12,538 nt of DNA from an uncultured Clostridia bacterium (lineage in GTDB: Bacteria; Bacillota; Clostridia; Oscillospirales; Butyricicoccaceae). A model generated the notes under the pieces. It saw nothing but the letters and a program-made list of their open reading frames with translations, made no database searches and was not told the DNA's origin. Each line of letters starts with the position of its first letter. The first letter of the stretch is position 1. This document shows positions 1-5,500 of the stretch, piece by piece. The stretch is taken from NCBI GenBank assembly GCA_910589115.1, contig CAJUSB010000010.1:35075-47612 (forward strand), written 5' to 3'. The translations under genes and the position numbers were made by a program.

Positions 1-7
1 CTCCGCG

Positions 8-41
8 GACAGCGCCAAAGGGCTCCGCCCTCTGGACTCCC
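8..41 (+). repeat. Dispersed palindromic repeat, copy 1
   Basis: A GC-rich imperfect hairpin: CCAAAGGGC (15-23), a 3-nt loop, then GCCCTCTGG (27-35), followed by ACTCCC. The same core recurs inverted at 4391-4421 and again, cut by the window end, at 12511-12538. No coding sequence overlaps it. The function is unknown. It resembles the short intergenic palindromes that are frequent in Oscillospirales genomes. Confidence 0.6.
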
Positions 42-112
42 ACGCCCCTCCGGGGCTCCTTCGCTGCGGCGGGACGGGGACTTGGTACAGTACTAACGGC
101 TGCTGCACTGCT

Positions 113-148
113 GACCGGCCTGCATAAAGGATTGCAGGCCGGTCGTTT
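113..148 (+). terminator. Hairpin terminator upstream of sigK
   Basis: A perfect 12-bp stem, GACCGGCCTGCA (113-124) with TGCAGGCCGGTC (133-144), closes an 8-nt loop and is followed by GTTTTA. The stem is very strong but the T tract is short. It probably ends a gene lying to the left of the window and insulates sigK. Confidence 0.65.
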
Positions 149-155
149 TACTGCG

Positions 156-183
156 GCATTCAAAAATGCTTCCGGCATACACA
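156..183 (+). promoter_or_regulatory. Possible sigma-E-type promoter of sigK
   Basis: GCATTCA (156-162), 13 nt, then CATACACA (176-183). The -10 element matches 7 of 8 positions of the sigma-E consensus CATACAMT; the -35 is a partial match. In Bacillus sigK is transcribed by sigma-E and later by sigma-K, so the position makes sense. A second -10-like box, CATACATT (216-223), lies closer to the gene but has no good -35. This is motif reading by eye. Confidence 0.4.
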
Positions 184-254
184 TTTACTCTTTGTTCTTT
201 TTTCTGATATCAATACATACATTTTATAAAAGAACGAACCGGAGGTACCTTACC

Positions 255-950
255 ATGTTTTTATCCCTTTTACCGCTTCTTTTAATGCACGCCTCCTATT
301 TTATTCTGCGGGTACAAGGCAGTGGCGGTGCATTCCCCAAGCCACTTTCCGCACAGGAAGAGGCTGAATATCTTGAAAAATACCACACAGGCGACCAAAA
401 CGCCCGCAATCTTTTAGTCGAACATAATCTGCGTCTTGTTGCACACATTGTAAAAAAATACTATTCCGACCCAGCCGACCAAGATGATTTAATTTCTATT
501 GGGACGATTGGCCTAATCAAAGCGGTCAGTACCTTCAAGCCAGAGAAAAACGCCCGGCTTGCTACATATGCGGCAAGGTGCATTGAGAATGAAATATTGA
601 TGTATTTCCGCTCCATGCGCAAATCTGCCAGCGACATCTCCCTCAATGAAACATTGGACAGTGACGGCGAAGGCGGCTCCCTTGCCCTGCTCGACACCAT
701 CAGCTGTGAAGACCGAGACTTGGAGCGCATTGATGACAATGACCATTATAAGAGGGTTTATGAAAGTATAGACCGTCTTTTAGACGATCGTGAAAAGGAA
801 ATTATTATTGCCCGTTATGGACTGTACGGCGGCGAAGCCATCACCCAGCGGGAAATCGCAAAAAGACTAGGTATCTCCCGTTCCTATATTTCACGTATTG
901 AAAAAAAAGCCCTTGCAAAGCTCGCCGGAGAACTCCGGGAAGACCTTTAG
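255..950 (+). CDS. sigK: RNA polymerase sporulation sigma factor SigK (pro-sigma-K)
   Basis: A 231-residue sigma-70 family protein that directs late mother-cell transcription during sporulation (coat and cortex genes). Seen: a hydrophobic N-terminal stretch (about residues 2-20) followed by AFPKPLS, as in the Bacillus pro-sequence; the region 2 core with ARNLLVEHNLRLVAHIVKKY, DLISIGTIGLIKA and TYAARCIENEIL (about 50-120); and region 4 with DDREKEIIIARYGL and the helix-turn-helix QREIAKRLGISRSYISRIEKKAL (about 178-220). The ATG at 255 is chosen because GGAGG (241-245) sits 9 nt upstream; an in-frame TTG at 132 has no ribosome site. The reading frame is unbroken, so no skin-type element interrupts it. 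The kept pro-sequence implies activation by SpoIVFB-type intramembrane cleavage, unlike Clostridioides difficile SigK, which lacks one. No clear terminator follows, only a T6 run near 982. Confidence 0.95.
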   Translation: MFLSLLPLLLMHASYFILRVQGSGGAFPKPLSAQEEAEYLEKYHTGDQNARNLLVEHNLRLVAHIVKKYYSDPADQDDLISIGTIGLIKAVSTFKPEKNARLATYAARCIENEILMYFRSMRKSASDISLNETLDSDGEGGSLALLDTISCEDRDLERIDDNDHYKRVYESIDRLLDDREKEIIIARYGLYGGEAITQREIAKRLGISRSYISRIEKKALAKLAGELREDL

Positions 951-1095
951 ACATTCTACCAGCCAGACTGCTGCCTGCATTTTTTCTAAAACGCCTGTAA
1001 ATCCGTATTTTTTTCGTTATTGGCTGTATAATATTCACAATTTTGCTGTATTGACATAAATTTATGAATTTTTGCTTTTTTTCTTCCGGTCCATA

Positions 1096-1104
1096 TGGTA
1101 TAAT
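1096..1104 (+). promoter_or_regulatory. Extended -10 promoter of rnpB
   Basis: TGG followed by the perfect -10 TATAAT (1099-1104) ends 6 nt before the first base of RNase P RNA. There is no good -35 at 17 nt, so the TG extension probably compensates. A perfect TTGACA at 1051-1056 is too far away (42 nt) to serve this -10. Confidence 0.75.
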
Positions 1105-1110
1105 AGACCG

Positions 1111-1450
1111 GTGAGTAAGCCAGGCGATCGCGTGCCGGGAATACCGGCATGAGGAAAGTCCGCGCTGCACAGGGCAAGGATAACAGATAACGTCTGCCGG
1201 GGGCGACCCTAGGAATAGTGCAACAGAGATATACCGCCTGCATGAAAATGCATGGTAAGGGTGGAAAGGCGAGGTAAGAGCTCACCACGCCCCGTGGTAA
1301 CACGGGGGGTCTGTAAACTCTATCCGCTGCAACATCAACAGGGGCAATGGCCGGCCCGGCCGCTCCGAAAGATGGCTAGAGGCGTGTGGTGACGCACGTC
1401 CCAGATAGATGATCGTCAAATACAGAACGCGGCTTACAGACTTGCTCACA
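1111..1450 (+). ncRNA. rnpB: RNase P RNA, class A (M1 RNA)
   Basis: This is the catalytic RNA of ribonuclease P, which removes 5' leaders from pre-tRNAs together with the RnpA protein. Seen: the 5' end GTGAGTAAG (1111-1119) pairs with the 3' end CTTGCTCAC (1441-1449) to form helix P1; the conserved block GAGGAAAGTCC lies at 1151-1161; the block ACAGAACGCGGCTTACA lies at 1422-1438, with AGATAGATGATCGTC before it. The length of about 340 nt and the long-range pairing fit the ancestral A type rather than the Bacillus B type. The gene has its own -10 and terminator, so it is a stand-alone transcript between sigK and the M23 gene. Confidence 0.97.
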
Positions 1451-1454
1451 CCAT

Positions 1455-1485
1455 GGCTTCCCTTTTCGGGGAAGCCTTTTTATTA
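1455..1485 (+). terminator. rnpB terminator
   Basis: GGCTTCCC (1455-1462), a 6-nt loop, then GGGAAGCC (1469-1476) and TTTTTATTAT. This is a textbook intrinsic terminator 5 nt after the RNase P RNA 3' end. Confidence 0.9.
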
Positions 1486-1566
1486 TCGTTTCACGATTGC
1501 TCCAAAGCAAAGATTATGACAAACCCTTCCGCAGGAAAATTTTTAGAATCTATCCGCTGTATCGGT

Positions 1567-1595
1567 GTATAAATCTGCAATCACTGGTGATACTA
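1567..1595 (+). promoter_or_regulatory. Sigma-F-type promoter of the M23 (SpoIIQ-like) gene
   Basis: GTATA (1567-1571), 14 nt, then GGTGATACTA (1586-1595). The -10 fits the forespore sigma-F pattern GGNRANAMTW at every fixed position, and the -35 matches the GYWTA core. The expected start near 1602 leaves a leader of about 40 nt. In Bacillus and Clostridioides spoIIQ is a sigma-F target, which agrees with the protein call. Based on reading the motif only. Confidence 0.55.
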
Positions 1596-1603
1596 TCCTC
1601 ACA

Positions 1604-1621
1604 AGGGGCGCAGATGCCCCT
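1604..1621 (+). other. Small leader hairpin before the M23 gene
   Basis: AGGGGC (1604-1609) pairs with GCCCCT (1616-1621) around a 6-nt loop, 9 nt upstream of the ribosome-binding site AGGAGG (1631-1636). It would lie at the extreme 5' end of a transcript from the sigma-F-type promoter and could protect the 5' end. No T run follows, so it is not a terminator. Confidence 0.4.
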
Positions 1622-1643
1622 ACAAAAAACAGGAGGTATCAAC

Positions 1644-2423
1644 ATGCGAAAATACGGCAAGTCAAATGCTGCCGCGCAGATGGATGATAAGGGATTTTAC
1701 ATAATCCTGACCATCTGCGCATTGGCGATTGTGGTTTCGGGTTATGTATTATTTTTTGTACCTTCCAGCAAAGAGCCTGTGCTGGAGGATACGCCGTCCC
1801 TCCCTGTGACGGTACCGGTCACCTCTCCCCCGCTTGATCTGACAGAAGATGAACCGATTGAAAAGACTGCAAAAGAAGATGACACTGCAGAAGACGAAAA
1901 GGTCCGGGAAGAAGAAAAGATCCCAGAGGAAAGCAAGCCCACAGCCGTGGAAACAGAGCCTGAAGAAGCTGTCCCCACTGCGGCCCCTGCTGTGCCGCAG
2001 CCGCCGGTCTGGGTACGTCCGGTAGAAGGTGCAGTTACAATCCCCTTTTCAGGGGAAGAGTTGGTTTTCCAGCCCACCTTTGGCGACTGGCGTGTCCACA
2101 CGGGCACCGATTATGCCGGTAATGAAGGTGACCGCGTCTATGCCGTAACGGACGGCACTGTAGAACGCGTATGGATGGACAGCCTTTATGGTCAATGCAT
2201 TGAGCTTGCACATGCCGATGGACTGGCAACTATTTATATGGGACTCAAAGAAGGCCCCAAAGTCAAAGAAGGCGGCACCGTAAAAGCCGGAGATGTCATC
2301 GGCTCACTTGGTGCAACCAATACCGCTGAAAGCGCACAAGGCGCACACCTCCACCTGGAAGCACGCGTCGGCGACCGTGCAGTTGATGTAGAAACCTTTC
2401 TGACGGGAACAGAAGGAGAATAA
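1644..2423 (+). CDS. SpoIIQ-like membrane-anchored M23 (LytM) metallopeptidase
   Basis: A 259-residue protein with one membrane segment (about residues 18-40), an acidic, proline- and glutamate-rich linker (about 43-120) and a C-terminal M23/LytM domain (about 125-253). All zinc-site residues are present: H152 and D156 in HTGTD, and H235/H237 in HLHLE. The TFGDWRVHTGTDYA block and the overall plan match SpoIIQ, the forespore protein that binds SpoIIIAH across the septum during engulfment. Bacillus SpoIIQ has lost a zinc ligand, whereas clostridial SpoIIQ keeps the site, as here. The ATG at 1644 is set by AGGAGG 7 nt upstream; the frame is open back to 1497 without a ribosome site. A sigma-F-type promoter and the neighbouring sigK support a sporulation role. 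The alternative is a general cell-wall endopeptidase. No SpoIIIA genes are in view. Confidence 0.85.
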   Translation: MRKYGKSNAAAQMDDKGFYIILTICALAIVVSGYVLFFVPSSKEPVLEDTPSLPVTVPVTSPPLDLTEDEPIEKTAKEDDTAEDEKVREEEKIPEESKPTAVETEPEEAVPTAAPAVPQPPVWVRPVEGAVTIPFSGEELVFQPTFGDWRVHTGTDYAGNEGDRVYAVTDGTVERVWMDSLYGQCIELAHADGLATIYMGLKEGPKVKEGGTVKAGDVIGSLGATNTAESAQGAHLHLEARVGDRAVDVETFLTGTEGE

Positions 2424-2454
2424 GCCAGCTATCAGAATAACTATTTTATGAATT

Positions 2455-2486
2455 AAAAAGGATGCCTTCCCCAAGGCATCCTTTTT
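2455..2486. terminator. Bidirectional terminator between convergent genes
   Basis: AAAAA, GGATGCCTT (2460-2468), loop CCCC, AAGGCATCC (2473-2481), TTTTT. The stem is perfect and is flanked by A and T runs, so it works on both strands. It lies between the M23 gene (+) and the XRE regulator (-). Confidence 0.92.
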
Positions 2487-2517
2487 CGCCGCCAATAACA
2501 GGATTTGGGAGGACGGT

Positions 2518-2997
2518 TCATTCCCCGGCTCCGCCTGCCCCTGTCTGCTTTTCCCGCTCCGTCCAAACCTTTGCCAGAATATCCTTGAGCACCAGAAATG
2601 CGTCAAGATCCTGATAGCCATACCCACTTTTCAGCTGCTCCAGCATCGCCTCTAACTGCGCGGCATAAGGTTTTACATCAACCTCTTTCTGGTACTCCAG
2701 CAGAATCGGATATTTTTTCGCCCATGCCTGTGACCAATCCACTTTCTTTTCCGTCTCCGGGCTTGTCCGTTCAATCGCCTGCTCAATTTCCTTTACATCA
2801 ATATCAAACACAGTCAGCTCATCCAGAGAAAGATGGTATAACGCCGCCAGCTTTTGCGACTGGCAGATATCGGGAAGCGTTTCATCCGTCTCCCATTTGG
2901 AAATTGTCTGACGGCTTACCCCAAGCGCCTCAGCAGCCTCCTCCTGTGAAAGCCCGCACTTCTTCCTGGCCTGAAATAGATGGTTCCCTAAACACAT
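2518..2997 (-). CDS. XRE-family helix-turn-helix regulator
   Basis: A 159-residue DNA-binding protein. An N-terminal Cro/C1-type domain (about residues 5-60) carries LSQEEAAEALGVSRQTISKWET, the classic XRE recognition helix, and LAALYHLSLDELT. A C-terminal helical part (about 88-150, WAKKYPILLEYQKEVDVKPY onward) has no function I can name. The ATG at 2997 is preferred because GAGGAGG lies 9 nt upstream; the ATG at 3015 overlaps that ribosome site. A TATACT -10-like box lies about 30 nt upstream of the start without a clear -35. The gene is 105 nt downstream of the AraC regulator on the same strand and may be partly co-transcribed with it. The target is unknown. Confidence 0.85.
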   Translation of the reverse strand: MCLGNHLFQARKKCGLSQEEAAEALGVSRQTISKWETDETLPDICQSQKLAALYHLSLDELTVFDIDVKEIEQAIERTSPETEKKVDWSQAWAKKYPILLEYQKEVDVKPYAAQLEAMLEQLKSGYGYQDLDAFLVLKDILAKVWTEREKQTGAGGAGE

Positions 2998-3102
2998 TTT
3001 TCGTTTCCTCCTCATCTGTTTTTATCCAGTATACGCCCTACAGACAAAAAAATCCACCAGGTAAACGGTGCAATTACGCACGGATTGTTTGCATTTAGGT
3101 TC

Positions 3103-3951
3103 TCATTCCTCTTGCGGTTCGGCAGCCCGTTCCGTGCGGCGGTAATTGACCGGCGTCATGCCAACCTGCTGTTTGAATGCACGGGAAAAGACCTGCGGGT
3201 CTGCATATCCGCAGCTGCGGGCAATGCTGGCCACCGTATCATTCGTCTGTGCCAGCCGTTCCTTCGCACGGGACATTCTGTAATATGCCAGATAATCCTG
3301 TGGAGAAACCTCAAGCACCCGCTGGAACAATGTAGATAAATAACTTCGATTCAACGAAACATAATGCGCAACATCACCGACCGTAATGCCAGTCGAATAA
3401 CTGTTGTGAATATACTCTACTGCTTTCTGCACATAAGCATTTTCCCGCTTTCCGTCCTCCGCGCCGAAAACAAGATTATGCGCAAGACAGGCAAAAAACC
3501 GGAACAGCAGCCCTTGCAGCATAAATTCATTTTCAGCTCCGGGCGCTTCCAGTGCAGCCATTTCCCTTATAAGCCCCAGCAGCTGCGTCCCTCCGGCGCA
3601 GCGAAATACCGTTGTTTTCTCAACCCCGGCCAGCCGCAGGCAGTCCTCTGCCTTTGCACCGCAGAAACGAATCCAAAAATAAGCCCACGGTTCCTGTCCA
3701 TCCGCGCGAAGGGAAAGGTTTTGCCCTGGCAACACCAGAAAACCCTCACCCCTGCCCAGTACGACCGCCCGTCCATCGGCCTGCAATTCGCCCCTGCCCT
3801 CGGACACGAAATATAACTGATATGCAGGACATCCGTCCAAATCATTTCCCTGACCGGGCTGGCCGTCCACAAAGCCGCAGCCATACAAGCTGAGATCATC
3901 AAAGTGTGGAACACGCCGCCCAAGATCTAAAACACTGCGCTCTTCCATCAT
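3103..3951 (-). CDS. AraC-family transcriptional regulator with cupin sensor domain
   Basis: A 282-residue protein. The N-terminal cupin-like sensing half (about residues 20-140) includes YQLYFVSEGRGEL, a GEGFLVLPGQ segment and WAYFWIRFCG, a layout typical of sugar-responsive AraC regulators. The C-terminal double helix-turn-helix (about 175-272) includes ITVGDVAHYVSLNRSYLSTLF, then SIARSCGYADPQVFSRAFKQ and MTPVNYRR. The length is normal and the frame intact. The ATG at 3951 follows a GAAGGGGGG site by 9 nt; an adjacent second ATG (3948) is possible. A good sigma-A promoter lies just upstream. No sugar-utilisation gene is adjacent, so its regulon is not shown here. The ligand is unknown. Confidence 0.92.
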   Translation of the reverse strand: MMEERSVLDLGRRVPHFDDLSLYGCGFVDGQPGQGNDLDGCPAYQLYFVSEGRGELQADGRAVVLGRGEGFLVLPGQNLSLRADGQEPWAYFWIRFCGAKAEDCLRLAGVEKTTVFRCAGGTQLLGLIREMAALEAPGAENEFMLQGLLFRFFACLAHNLVFGAEDGKRENAYVQKAVEYIHNSYSTGITVGDVAHYVSLNRSYLSTLFQRVLEVSPQDYLAYYRMSRAKERLAQTNDTVASIARSCGYADPQVFSRAFKQQVGMTPVNYRRTERAAEPQEE

Positions 3952-3986
3952 CAGGAGACGCCCCCCTTCTTAAAACGTGTACTTCC

Positions 3987-4015
3987 AGTATATCATCAGA
4001 TACCGGCAGAAGCAA
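3987..4015 (-). promoter_or_regulatory. Sigma-A promoter of the AraC-family gene
   Basis: On the - strand: TTGCTT (4015-4010), 17 nt, TATACT (3992-3987), with TGA before the -10 (extended -10). It lies 35 nt before the ATG at 3951. It shares 18 of 20 bases around the -10 with the amidase promoter. Confidence 0.75.
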
Positions 4016-4298
4016 GGCTTTTCCCAATCTTACGTAAAAATTAGCCTCCTGCCGACCTCAAAACCCTATGAGAACGTCAGACCTTCCCAAATATCTCATA
4101 TTGTCGAAACGCGCCGTCTTAAAACAGATAGGTTTTATTCTATCCCCCCCGTCTCCTCTCTCAAAAGTCAATCCTTCTCATCTATCCTAAAAATTTTTTT
4201 AGAATTGCACAACAAATCAAATAATCAGCCCCCTGTGCCAGACCCAACACCTAACCAAATCCACACTATACTGCCCCCATCATCCGCCCCACTCTGCC

Positions 4299-4330
4299 GG
4301 GCAGCCCGCCCTGCTTTTGGCGGGCTGCCC
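4299..4330. repeat. 12-bp perfect hairpin
   Basis: GGGCAGCCCGCC (4299-4310), an 8-nt loop CTGCTTTT, then GGCGGGCTGCCC (4319-4330). No T run follows on either strand, so it is not a simple intrinsic terminator. It is probably an intergenic palindromic element. Confidence 0.55.
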
Positions 4331-4390
4331 GCTGCCGCAGAAGCAGCCTCCGCCGTACCCAAAGCCTCCGTCCCGCCCGCAGGCGAGAAT

Positions 4391-4421
4391 GGGAGTCCAG
4401 AGGGACTATGTCCCTCTGGTG
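4391..4421 (-). repeat. Dispersed palindromic repeat, copy 2
   Basis: CCAGAGGGAC (4397-4406), loop TAT, GTCCCTCTGG (4410-4419), preceded by GGGAGT. Read on the - strand it has the same core plus ACTCCC tail as copy 1 (8-41), and the same core stem as copy 3 (12511-12538). The 10-bp stem is perfect here. Confidence 0.65.
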
Positions 4422-4442
4422 CCCGCTGCATAGGCGCGGGGT

Positions 4443-4459
4443 CCGGGGCAGCGCCCCGG
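4443..4459. repeat. GC-rich hairpin next to repeat copy 2
   Basis: CCGGGGC (4443-4449), loop AGC, GCCCCGG (4453-4459). It stands about 24 nt from repeat copy 2 and could be part of one composite element. There is no T run. Confidence 0.45.
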
Positions 4460-4480
4460 GACTGCACCCCGAAGCAGCAC

Positions 4481-4518
4481 AAAAAGCGCGGCAAGCCCCT
4501 TTCAGCAGCTAGCCGCGC
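4481..4518 (-). terminator. Terminator of the DUF6514-like gene
   Basis: On the - strand: GCGCGGC (4518-4512), a 19-nt loop, GCCGCGC (4492-4486), then TTTTT (4485-4481). It begins 23 nt after the stop codon of the small gene. Confidence 0.65.
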
Positions 4519-4541
4519 CCTTAGTAAGTATCGGCACAGAC

Positions 4542-4751
4542 CTATACCTGCGCCAGCAGATCCTCGACCACCTCGCGAAAATGAACGATTGAAACCTCAC
4601 AGCGCGTTAGCGTTTCCGCCATTTCATGCACTATGGAGCGGTCTATCGAGATATCCGTGAGCTCGTCGAGTATGCGGTCGTCCTCTACCGCAGCCAGTCC
4701 GCACAGGCAAAGCCCGTCAACCAGCTGTTCGGTCATCACATACTTAGTCAT
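4542..4751 (-). CDS. Small DUF6514-like protein
   Basis: A 69-residue soluble protein of unknown function: N-terminal TKYVMTEQLVDGL, then a C-rich LCLCGLA, then DISIDRSIVHEMAETLTR and a C-terminal HFREVVEDLL. The pattern (beta-like start, 'DIS.D', helix, 'H...VVEDLL' end) resembles short Clostridia proteins of the DUF6514 type; this is recall without an alignment. The ATG at 4751 has GGGAGGG about 8 nt upstream. A GTG at 4808, giving 88 residues, has AAAGGAG 6 nt upstream and is an equally credible start. It has its own terminator and probably its own promoter, so it looks monocistronic. Confidence 0.7.
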   Translation of the reverse strand: MTKYVMTEQLVDGLCLCGLAAVEDDRILDELTDISIDRSIVHEMAETLTRCEVSIVHFREVVEDLLAQV

Positions 4752-4856
4752 CGTTTCGACCCTCCCGACGTATTCAGTCCCACCTGCTCCCCCTTCGAGC
4801 TGCTTCACTTCGTTCTCCTTTCTCTGGTTGCCAGTGGGGCTGTTTTTCCATATTTT

Positions 4857-4884
4857 ATCGTATCTCACACGGTTTCTTTGTCGA
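4857..4884 (-). promoter_or_regulatory. Possible promoter of the DUF6514-like gene
   Basis: On the - strand: TCGACA (4884-4879), 16 nt, TACGAT (4862-4857). The -35 matches 5 of 6 consensus bases and the -10 matches 4 of 6. It lies about 50 nt before the GTG start and 105 nt before the ATG start. Confidence 0.3.
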
Positions 4885-4916
4885 AATTCAGCGATTGGTC
4901 TTTGGCTAATTTTTAC

Positions 4917-4949
4917 AAAAAAACCGTCCTAAATTTGCCGGACGGCTTT
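4917..4949 (-). terminator. Terminator of the C_GCAxxG_C_C gene
   Basis: On the - strand: CCGTCC (4945-4940), a 10-nt loop, GGACGG (4929-4924), then TTTTTTT (4923-4917). It follows the stop of the gene at 4991. A shorter T run on the + side means weak activity in that direction is possible. Confidence 0.8.
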
Positions 4950-4990
4950 TGGTTTGAGTTTTAAATGCCTTATTTTAAATACATCTTGTT

Positions 4991-5395
4991 TTATTTTAAA
5001 AGCATTTCCTCGACCAGCGCACAGCCGTCCCGGATGCAGTCCGGGCAAGGGCGAAGCACTTTGCCCGTGCTAACCCCCTTCAATTCACGGCAAAGCATGG
5101 TTCCATTCTTTGCAGCAAATGCCTCCCCCATTGCGCGGGTCTGTCGGTAGGTCTGCCCTTTTGTCGTACCCGGCGCGTCCGTCCCCGCGCTGCACTTCAC
5201 ACCTGCCAGCATAAATCCACCAGTCAGTGCGCCGCAAACCTCCATCATGCCCATGCCCAGGCCAAAGCCCTCTGCCATTTTATAAGCAGTTTCTTCCTCC
5301 AGCCCAAACAGGTCACAGTAAGCACATACGACCGCCTGCGCACAATTATATCCCTTCTCGTGCAGCGCGACCGCTCTTTCTTGGCGTTCCTCCAT
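4991..5395 (-). CDS. C_GCAxxG_C_C family protein
   Basis: A 134-residue cysteine-rich protein of the C_GCAxxG_C_C (PF09719) family, thought to be redox-active; its exact reaction is not established. Seen: NCAQAV with C18, the glycine-rich GFGLGMGMMEVCGALTGG with C54, CRELKG with C102, and the C-terminal CPDCIRDGCALVEEML with C117, C120 and C125. The length is normal. The ATG at 5395 follows GGAGG by 6 nt. There is no signal peptide, so it is cytoplasmic. It lies 105 nt downstream of the amidase on the same strand, with no clear terminator between them and no convincing promoter, so read-through is possible. A strong terminator follows. Confidence 0.9.
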   Translation of the reverse strand: MEERQERAVALHEKGYNCAQAVVCAYCDLFGLEEETAYKMAEGFGLGMGMMEVCGALTGGFMLAGVKCSAGTDAPGTTKGQTYRQTRAMGEAFAAKNGTMLCRELKGVSTGKVLRPCPDCIRDGCALVEEMLLK

Positions 5396-5500
5396 AACAA
5401 GCCTCCTTTCAAATCTTCTCTTCTATACATACCATATGTAGCCTGTCTCTCTGCAATGCCTTGCCGCATACTGTAGCCAGCAAAAATCCAAACAAGCCAA

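Larger units (their letters stand above)
4016..4541. other. Non-coding stretch with palindromes
   Basis: About 525 nt with no supported gene. The left part (4016-4270) is AT-rich and I see only a short GATAG/CTATC hairpin (4127-4144) in it. The right part (4290-4518) is GC-rich and packed with three hairpins plus a - strand terminator, listed separately. A 227-codon + strand frame crosses it but has low-complexity proline- and alanine-rich composition, no ribosome site, and runs antisense into the next gene. Confidence 0.6.

Noticed and set aside
1051..1056. Perfect TTGACA taken as the -35 of rnpB
   Set aside because: It is 42 nt before the -10 TATAAT at 1099, far outside the allowed spacing, and no -10 lies 16-18 nt after it.
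986..1303. Open frames antisense to RNase P RNA
   Set aside because: They lie across a highly conserved structured RNA gene and have no coding signals.
3977..4660. A 227-codon + strand open frame
   Set aside because: It crosses three palindromes and runs antisense to the DUF6514-like gene, has no ribosome site, and its proline- and alanine-rich sequence resembles no family I know.
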